Of a stretch of 64,000 nt of DNA, positions 56,821 to 64,000 are shown piece by piece; position 1 is the stretch's first letter, and every line of letters starts with the position of its first letter. Source of the stretch: Stemphylium vesicarium (taxonomy: Eukaryota > Ascomycota > Dothideomycetes > Pleosporales > Pleosporaceae). The stretch lies in assembly GCA_004380135.1 (NCBI GenBank), contig QXCR01000002.1, positions 1 through 64,000 on the forward strand, written 5' to 3'. Both the position numbers and the translations under genes were made by a program. Under the pieces are notes generated by a model, which was not told where the DNA came from, searched no databases, and saw only the letters and a program-made list of their open reading frames with translations.

Positions 56821-57193
56821 TCAGTATGATAATACCTGGGACCAAAATCTTTCGCATAGGGGGTCGATGCCAAGCTCAGTAACTTCTCTACCAGCACGCG
56901 TCGCGGCATCCTGTAGGCTGCAACTGCGGTATTGGATCAAATGTCTTGCCACCTGCTATTATGAGGTCCTTTCCGATCCGACCAGTACAGCTGCGAAGTC
57001 CGTCTCTGCAAGATGGTGTTGTGGTGTTGTGGCGATCGAGCCTATGATAGGCAGAGCGCACCGGGCGATTGCAGGGGCCGATCCGCATGCCAAGCTTCCA
57101 AGACCACTAGTAACTGCCTCTTCAGGCGCAAGTCCGCCCCTCTACAGCAGGAGGCTGATTCTCCCTCGCCAATCATTCACTCTTCCGCATGAC
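56821..57193 (-). pseudogene. Possible gene relic with three in-frame stops
   Basis: One minus-strand frame keeps coding-like sequence for about 120 codons: GLAPEEAVTSGLGSLACG, RCALPIIGSIATTPQHHL, ETDFAAVLVGSERTS and QVARHLIQYRSCSLQDAA. It is interrupted by TAG at 57142-57144 and by adjacent TAA (56959-56961) and TAG (56956-56958). Each stop differs from a glutamine codon by one C-to-T change. No ATG, splice sites or family are recognised, so chance cannot be excluded. Confidence 0.3.
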
Positions 57194-58054
57194 GACGCCA
57201 CGACTGCAATATAATTGAGAAGCTTAGTATGGCTTAGCCATTCATAGGGTAGAAAAAGCAGCGCTATCTAACGCACGCTATAATCCTTTACAGCAGGTGC
57301 ATCTGTTCAATCGCATTTGTGGTCGCATGTGCTAATGAGCAACACACCTTATCGCTCTTCATCAGCGTCTCGCCAAATAGCATGCGCGGTACTATACAGC
57401 TATTCAGGATTGTCATCCCTGTGAAGGGATGCAGATCATTCGGGAGAGGCCGAGCATGCTAGCCTCCAGACAGGGGGTTTGCCTCTTCGCCACAGTGGCA
57501 ACCTTCTTAGCATTACCAGAAATCATCAACGTCGTGAAGTGGTAGAAACAGCAATCTGATTCACCAAAATGCTTTCTAAAGGCAGGGACATCACTTAGGA
57601 CGATTGGTAGCTTTCGAAAACAGCTTCCTCTTTGGAATCTGCCACGAGGTACTCGGAGAGTCCGTAAGCGCAGTATAGATAAGTACCATGTTAACGGATA
57701 TCATGCATGAACTTGCTAGGCCGTATGAGGAACTTGTAACTTCCGCAGCACCAATGACTTCTCTGCCAAGCATCGGTTTTACTACAAGTGGAAGGACCAT
57801 CGGTTTCCCTAGTTCATTAGTCCTGAGGCCTCCAGCACCCCTAGGTCACAGGGTTACAGGAAGACAGGAAGGGAAGGTTGATGGACTTGTTCACACCATC
57901 TTCGTGGCCATGGAAGACAACCATTCGAGTACAAATAGGTGGTACTCTTCCTTTCTTTCTTAGGCCAGTCCTCACAGAGAACCATAAGTCTTTCGCTTCC
58001 AGCTTCACTTCCTCCACCGTTTCCACCGCCGCTTCCTAGCCAGCCTCATTCAAG
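57194..58054. promoter_or_regulatory. Upstream region of the trypsin gene
   Basis: About 860 bp. A plus-strand frame with an ATG at 57688 (91 codons) and an opposing frame compete, and neither is supported. The DNA just upstream of 58055 is pyrimidine-rich, as in strong fungal promoters. Confidence 0.45.
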
Positions 58055-58968
58055 ATGCAGATCAAAGAACTCATCACCCTTCTCGCGCTCCCTGCGGTTG
58101 TGCTCTCAGCAGCTATCCCCCAGGATCCTACTGAGATCCCCGACTGGGAGAATGGCAGCCAGGAAGACATCGTTGGTGGCTCAGCCGCCAGCGCCGGTGA
58201 ATTCCCCTTCATCGTCTCTCTTCAGCGCAGTGGAAGCCACTTCTGTGGTGGTACCCTTCTGAACGCCAATACTGTCCTCACTGCCGCTCACTGCGCTGTT
58301 GGCCAGACTGCCTCCTCCCTTACCATCCGTGCTGGATCTCTCGTAAGTTCTTTTCTGTCGCCTCATATATCAGAGTTCCTGGGCTAATCATCCGGATACA
58401 GAGCCGTACCTCAGGTGGTGTCACCGCACGCGTCTCATCCATCAAGGTCAACCCTGGCTACACTTCCAGCACCTACAACGGTGACCTCGCCATCATGAAG
58501 CTTGCCACTTCCATCCCCACGAGTTCTACCGTCGGATACGCCACGCTGCCTGCTTCTGGTTCCGATCCCGCTGCCGGAACCACCCTTACCGTTGCCGGCT
58601 GGTAAGGTTTTCCCACTCTCTTCTGCAAACGCATAGCTCACCATCTCTCTAGGGGCACCACTTCTTCGGGCGGTTCGTCCCTCCCCACCAACCTCCTCAA
58701 GGTCGACGTCCCCGTCGTCTCCCGCAGCTCTTGCCAGGCTTCGTACGGCACCTCCGCCGTCACCACCCAGATGTTCTGCGCCGGTCTGGCTGCGGGTGGC
58801 AAGGACTCTTGCCAGGGTGACTCTGGCGGCCCCATCGTCAACAAGAGCACCAAGGTCCTTCTCGGAGCCGTCTCCTGGGGTGAGGGCTGCGCTGCGCCCA
58901 ACGCCCCTGGTGTCTACGCCAACATTGGCCAGGCTACTCTCCGCAGCTTCGTCGCTGCTAACTTGTAA
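58055..58968 (+). CDS. Secreted trypsin-like serine protease
   Basis: Predicted exons are 58055-58342, 58402-58601 and 58653-58968, giving 267 aa. Signal peptide ITLLALPAVVLSAA; a short pro-segment ends before IVGG (39-42), the activation site. The triad is complete: TAAHC (His about 79), NGDLAIMKL (Asp) and GDSGGP (Ser). KDSCQGDSGGP places Asp at the S1 pocket, so cleavage after Lys or Arg is expected. Six cysteines are visible in the mature part. Secreted trypsins are known from plant-pathogenic ascomycetes, including Stagonospora nodorum and Fusarium. No lesion is seen. Confidence 0.93.
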
Positions 58969-59359
58969 ATAAGGACGCGACATTGGTTACAAATGGAAAG
59001 GTTACGAGGCTGTAAATAGATGGAAATGGAACGACGGGAATGTGGAACTGGAGATGGAAGCGGTGACAAGTGGTTTTCTCTGACACCTAGCTTGAGCCGC
59101 AATGGAATGTTAACTTGCTGATTACCTCTCTTACTCCTTCCAACTCTTCCCCTGTAACCTTGATAGTTTGCTGCTCATTTTGAGACCAACTTCACCTTAG
59201 TGCACTTGTAGGTGGCAAATCTTCAAATTTAGAGATAGCATTTTGAGATATCTAGGGCAGCTAATCTTCACGGAAGAATTTTATAGACTTTGAGATCAGT
59301 TCAGCTTACATTGCATGCATTAGTATGTCACGTTGATATTGTCACTAAACTACATGAGT
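58969..59359. other. Convergent 3' spacer, trypsin/pectate lyase
   Basis: 391 bp between two gene ends; nothing else is seen. Confidence 0.55.
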
Positions 59360-60583
59360 CTAGAACGTCAGTGTCTGTCCAGCCTCCTTTGTGACCGCAG
59401 CCTTGACATTCGCGCTGCCCAAAAGCTCATACTCGTATGGGAAGCTATCGGCATTGAGTGTACCAACCGGCGCGGTGCTTGCGCTTTGCCCACCAAACAG
59501 CACATCTTTGACAACAGCGTACCTATATCGCCAGTCAGTTTCCGGCTCCAAATATTGTCACAAAATCACTTACCCGTCTTGCGCACTGCTCTCGGTGTAT
59601 ACCATCTTCTTTCCACTGTTCTCAAACACCGTGCTCTGAACCAGCGCCTGCGCACCCATGCGCGAATTAACGCCTGTAGACTGCTCGTTGTAGTAGTTGT
59701 TGAAGATGTGCGCTGTGCCAAAACGGAGCAGGGGGCCGCGACTGGCGACGCGGTAGAAGTGGTTGTTGGCGTAGGTAACGCGGAGGTGGCCGGTGTCTTC
59801 GGCAGCGTTCTTGTCCGAGTGGCCGACGAGGGTGCCCTTAGACTGTGTAATCGGTAAGTAAGCATTGAAGATTCAGCCTACTAGTGGAAGGCATAGGACA
59901 AGACATACGTGGTTGTGGAAGTAAGAATTGGAAATGGTGACGAAGTCTGCTGCGTGCGAAAGATCGACTAGCCCGTCATACGTATCCTTGCCTACGTTCT
60001 CGTCGCCTGAAAAGTCACTGTGATCAACCCATACATTAGTAGACAGCTGGATGGTAATGCCGTCGCCGTATGCGGCAAGTACTTTGGAAATCTTCATGTT
60101 CCTGACGATGACATTCTTCTGACCAAGAATTGTCAGGCCAATACCGGTCAGAGCTGCACTATGTCAGCGAATTTTCACCAGAAGAGATTCCCTTGGTTAT
60201 ACGCACAGCTTCCAGTCTTCCCAACGATGGTCTTGTCCGAGCCAACCTGAACCTTTGCAGCGCCACTAATGGCGCCCTGAACAACAATGTTGAGAGGGCC
60301 AGTTGAATTTGCTGCAGCAGAAAGCTGGGGAAGAGAGCTGACAGTCGTGGTGGGTCCCCCTGCGCCTCCTGTAGTTCTGGATATAATGTATTAACGTGTG
60401 TTAGGCTAAGTACCAACGCTTAGATACTTACCCGCCATTTGCCATAGCATAGCCAATGTTGGCTGCGTCTGTGATACTTGCTCGCTTTTGGAGAGCTTTC
60501 GCTGGTTCTTCTTGGATGGTCGGGGTTGGAGATGCCGTAACAACCGTGGCCGCAAGAAAGAGGAACGATGTGGAAAGTTTCAT
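59360..60583 (-). CDS. Secreted pectate lyase (polysaccharide lyase family 1 type)
   Basis: Predicted exons are 60583-60432, 60376-60207, 60153-59909, 59842-59574 and 59522-59360, giving 332 aa. Signal peptide KLSTSFLFLAATVVTASP, then a propeptide ending near KR. The parallel beta-helix core has LTGIGLTILGQKNVIVRN, STNVWVDHSDFSGDEN (calcium-binding acidic residues), YDGLVDLSHAADFVTIS and GHLRVTYANNHFYRV, leading into SRGPLLRFGTAHIFNN, which holds the catalytic arginine. It cleaves de-esterified pectin by beta-elimination with calcium, a typical plant-wall degrading enzyme. The length fits. Splice phases all agree. Confidence 0.92.
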
Positions 60584-61296
60584 GGCGAAGAGTGTGATGC
60601 AATAAAGTTGGTTATTTTGATGTTGTGTTGATATGTTATTTCGGCTGATTGATGTGCCATTATATATGCGACTTCAATTCTCGTGCTTTAGCACTGCTCT
60701 TCCACTTCCACCCATATCTCGTGCACGCTGGATTAGCTTAGTCTGCGCCCAGTTCATATCAACAAGGGCTCTCTTAGGTGGAATTTAGCGACGAACTTCG
60801 TCGCAGGAACGTGCGCATAGATTGGATACCTTTCATCTACTCGCGTGATCGATCCAACTCTTAGCAAGGAAGTTGACTAAGCTCTATGGGGTACACAGGT
60901 ACTATATGCGGCACACATTGTGTCCGGAGAAACTTTTCGTTGGAGGAAGTCGTAATGCCCGACAACCCCAGATTTCGCATGCATATTATCCGATAGCTAA
61001 GCATGGGGAGATTTTTCGAATCCGGGGAATAATGCGGAGAAACAAAGCTCGCCTGGTAATCTTGGGATGTACTGAGTGATGCAGCGGGTGTAACCGTGTC
61101 TAGATATCGGCGCGAGCCCGCGTCCCGATCCGGTGACCAACGTGCTGATCTAGTCAGTGGCAGTGTTTGCTCGTAAAATCTAGAACAGTGGAAAAAGGCG
61201 GATAAATTCAGGATTTTGGAAATGAACAAAGACTTCTGGCTCTTTACTTCTCTCATTAATAAAAGCCTCTAGGCTGGAAAACACCGTATACCATTA
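60584..61296. promoter_or_regulatory. Upstream region of the pectate lyase gene
   Basis: 713 bp to the end of the next gene. The 5' end lies next to the pectate lyase start. No gene is supported. Confidence 0.45.
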
Positions 61297-62063
61297 CTAC
61301 ACACTTACGCGGTGTTTCGCATATTCGACATTCGTACCGCCAACCATAATGTTTCCATTGCCATCGGCAGCCGCAAAGCCAGCCACGCTCATATCAGGCC
61401 TTGTGCATCCATCAATGACGGCAAGTAATCCCAACGCCACATCGGAGCTACGACGGGCATGTCAGTCTCCTTTTGCCGTGTTTTCAAGGCATTGGTAAAG
61501 GGAGGAGCCCGGACGGACGTACCAATAACTGCTCGCATTATCTTCTACAACCCCCAACCCAATAACGATGCCCGACCTTGCATTGAGACACAATATTTTC
61601 ACCTTGTTTCTCTTGAATTCGCAACGCGTTGTACCAAGCTTCTGGAGGTAGTGGAAGCAGTAGATAAGATTGTTAACGTGCGTGTATGCGCCTTCCTCGG
61701 GTCCGCATTGCGGGTTCGTTAGGATTTCTCCACCTATCGATCCTTGTCAGCCGGAGGTCCCAAGAGGAGCCCACAAGACGTATCAGATTTACCTATCGAT
61801 GGTTCACGCATCAGCATCGGCGGCATCGGCATTTCAGGTATCGGCATCTCACGAAAGTCAGCTAAGGTCAGATTCAGCGATCTTAGACTTGGCAAGCCCG
61901 GGCCAGGAATGACATCGGGAGATTCGCCTAGGACTGCAGCCGCAGAACCACGAAGTGCTTTAAGGATGAAGATTGAAGCGTAGCCCATGGAGAGCATGGT
62001 AAGTAGTTGGTGGCCTAGAGCCAAGTATCGTGTTTTTGGGGTATGTTCGCTCTTCATATTCAT
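61297..62063 (-). CDS. Secreted or anchored Cys-containing protein, 210 aa
   Basis: Predicted exons are 62063-61793, 61733-61523 and 61447-61297. The N-terminus has a hydrophobic stretch (HQLLTMLSMGYASIFILKA) that could be a signal peptide or anchor, then a Met/Pro-rich spacer (REMPIPEMPMPPMLM). The C-terminal domain has five cysteines: NPQCGPEEGAYTHVNNL, IYCFHYL, TTRCEFKRNKVKILCLN, ASSYCSDVALGLLAVIDGC and VAGFAAADGNGNIMVGG. The C-x-DVA...I-x-x-C...GNGN arrangement is one I associate with uncharacterised fungal secreted proteins. A GTAAGT sits just before the stop, so the last codons may be replaced by a further exon. Confidence 0.65.
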
Positions 62064-62823
62064 TCCATGTTTGGCTGTAACGGTATTTGACGAGTATCCT
62101 TCATAGTGGTGGACGTCGGAGACCAATGTCAACCGTTTATGGGCCCGCTGTTGCGATCCTTGTTGGCCATGGAAATAGCGAGGTATGCTGTGGACTTTGT
62201 GGCCACATCTGTGCACGCTCCCAAACACTAGCTTCTGGGATAACCGGTATGGACGCTTAGCACACTAATAGTTGCTGCGCAAATTGTTTGCTACCGAGTA
62301 TTGCGTAACCTTGGTGCAGGGTGAGCGGAGCGCACTCGCTTAACGCTGGCTTGACATTCGCCCTTCGCGGTTGACAGCTCGCAAGCGCGAAGCTCAATAT
62401 TCGTAAAGCCATTGTCGGATCTTCGAAGAAGCCAGCGGGTTTCTCATTCCAACGAATTTCAATAGTGTAGTGTGATGAGCCATGTCCCCTGAAATGCGAT
62501 GAAAAACCAGGAACTACACGAATGCGCTTTCCGTCTCGCGATCGCATCAACGCGCTTTCCACCCCAGCTCCTGCAAACCCGCACTAAACGCACCAGGTGC
62601 CGCGCCGACATTGGAATCTGTAGCAAACGTTTAGGCCCCGGGATTATAAAGACGCGTGGTCGAACGTAGGCAGTCTATGACAGGTAAGCAAAAACGAATG
62701 ACGTTCTATAATCGCCCTGGCGGGAAGAGTGCAAAAACGAGAGGAAGGACCTCTCAGCCAGCTTTCTGATTTTGTTCCATTACGCGCATGATACATGTAT
62801 ATGCAAACATGTTTATTCTTCAT
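62064..62823. other. Spacer between the last secreted gene and FAD synthase
   Basis: 760 bp. A 101-codon minus-strand frame (62257-62562) lacks an early ATG or any domain. No call is made. Confidence 0.45.
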
Positions 62824-63765
62824 CTACCTATCCCTCCCTAGTCGTTCTTCATAGTCGTCCACCAGCTCATATGCGGGTCTGAATTTGGGCTTCGGCAGAC
62901 CGTTTTCATTCCCAGCCTGTGGTACTTGTTGCGTAGATGGCTGTCGGACAAGTTTCGGGTTTGGGTGCGTGTCGTTCGTTCCGCCTAGAGAAGTGTATCC
63001 AAGATCGTATAGAGAGCAATAGGGTATGTTGAGGAAGCGTATGAACTAAACCATGTCAGCCGAGGCACAGCCAAGGAGGGCGAACAAGACCTACCGTCCA
63101 TATTTCCACATAGTGCCAGTCTATCACAGGATGTACGCGTACGAACGGAGGCCAACCCGAGTCGGTAGGGTCAAAATGCTTCAGATGCTCGCCATGCGGA
63201 TCTGTACGCCGTGTCCCTACCAATATTGCCTTCACAGACGGTGTGTCTTTCAGATAGTCGGCAAAGGCAGCCTTCATAGGCTTCGCATACTCTAATAAAG
63301 ACAACGAGTATATCTTGCTGCTATGCGCGACGAATTGCTCTACCTCAGGAAAGGGATGTGCGTCCTGAATGTAGACGCATTGCACGACGGTTCCGCTGTT
63401 GGACGACGGGTCCGAAGTTTGCGTCAGGCCCCGCCTATGCATGGCGCAGAGGTAGAGAATGAGAAGAACAAGACAGTCTTTGCCGCCATTGTATGATAGT
63501 GATAGCTCTGGCAGTCTACACAGTTGTCAGCTTCGCAGCTTCCCCATTTGCCCCACACGGTCATAACCCACCTATACCTCTCCAACGCCTCTCCTATTAC
63601 TTGCAGCGAGGCGCATGTCTGCTCCTGCACGTTCTTGACGCGGTCGGATACATTTTTCGCGTCCAGGAACGTAGTTATGCGGTCATGGATGCGGGCGCAT
63701 AGCTCGTGGAAAGGCAGCGGGGTATCGGAGACGAGAGGATCTGAAAATCCGGAAGCGGTGTTCAT
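62824..63765 (-). CDS. FAD1: FAD synthase (FMN adenylyltransferase)
   Basis: Predicted exons are 63765-63572, 63515-63095 and 63045-62824, giving 278 aa. After a helical N-terminus the PAPS-reductase-like nucleotide loop appears across intron 1 as LSLSYNGGKDCLVLLIL. The FAD1 signature follows: ILVGTRRTDPHGEHLKHF, then PTDSGWPPFVRVHPVIDW and HYVEIWT, then FIRFLNIPYCSLYDLGYTS after intron 2. The C-terminal region includes RPAYELVDDYEERLGRDR. It adenylates FMN to FAD in the cytosol. The chosen ATG is the first in frame; a further 5' exon cannot be excluded near the window edge. Confidence 0.9.
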
Positions 63766-64000
63766 TGCAAGAGCTGCACTAATCACGACATCAGACGCAG
63801 AGGTATGCAGTTACGAAAGGGTATGAGTGTCGACGATTGGTCGTACGGGGTGCTGTTTCATGCCATGATGCATGTCTCTGTCCTGCCAGCAAGCCGAACA
63901 GGTGGAGGTAGCCCGGCTCGCCTATCGATAACGGGCATCCTCGGTACCGCTCGTTGCGGACTAGCGGCCTTTGCCTCCTGGAGCCACTCAGGCGTCGGAG

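Noticed and set aside
49546..62063. Secondary-metabolite gene cluster
   Set aside because: No polyketide synthase, peptide synthetase, terpene synthase or prenyltransferase motif is visible; the shared theme is secretion instead.

Overview
This window looks like nuclear DNA of a filamentous ascomycete, most likely a Dothideomycete of the Pleosporales type. Genes are cut by short GT-AG introns (about 45-130 nt), lie on both strands without operons, and include fungal lineage markers: a HAL4/SAT4-type kinase, SVF1, a gephyrin-type cnxE, a Zn2Cys6 regulator, small secreted cysteine-rich proteins, a trypsin and a pectate lyase. The secretome points to a plant-associated or necrotrophic life style. 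Gene structures were built by hand from splice motifs and reading-frame phase; no database search was run.

Layout. 1-3 kb: no gene seen. 3-13 kb: HAL4-like kinase, SVF1, a broken histone H4 variant, an F-box-like hypothetical gene and MLH1. 13.2-16.5 kb: a possible 79-aa gene and a decayed multi-exon gene. 16.5-28.6 kb: compact housekeeping block with RPC37, DDB1, an Asn/Gly-rich hypothetical gene, a TMEM42-like membrane protein, the TFIIA small subunit, V-ATPase c'' and cnxE. 29-37 kb: a single-pass membrane protein, a SET protein with a signal peptide, a small spliced gene and a sparse AT-rich stretch. 37.5-43 kb: SYF1, V-ATPase subunit D, a possible small gene and a U1A/U2B''-like snRNP protein. 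43-49 kb: an MFS transporter, two decayed genes (one a Zn2Cys6 regulator) and an aldo-keto reductase. 49.5-62.1 kb: a sparse region in which all seven intact genes appear secreted (three small unknown proteins, a multicopper oxidase, a trypsin, a pectate lyase and a bacteriocin-shaped precursor), mixed with two gene relics. 62.8-63.8 kb: FAD synthase.

How the genes relate. The housekeeping half is dominated by nuclear information machinery (mismatch repair, Pol III, TFIIA, DDB1, two splicing proteins) and two V-ATPase subunits. Three essential pairs are divergently transcribed from short shared promoters: RPC37/DDB1, TOA2/VMA16 and SYF1/VMA8. The right third looks like an accessory secretome region with long spacers and decayed genes. 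Several premature stops in the relics are TAA or TAG where CAA or CAG would restore glutamine, which fits C-to-T change at CpA as caused by RIP but does not prove it. No CRISPR array, rRNA, convincing tRNA or intact transposon was found.
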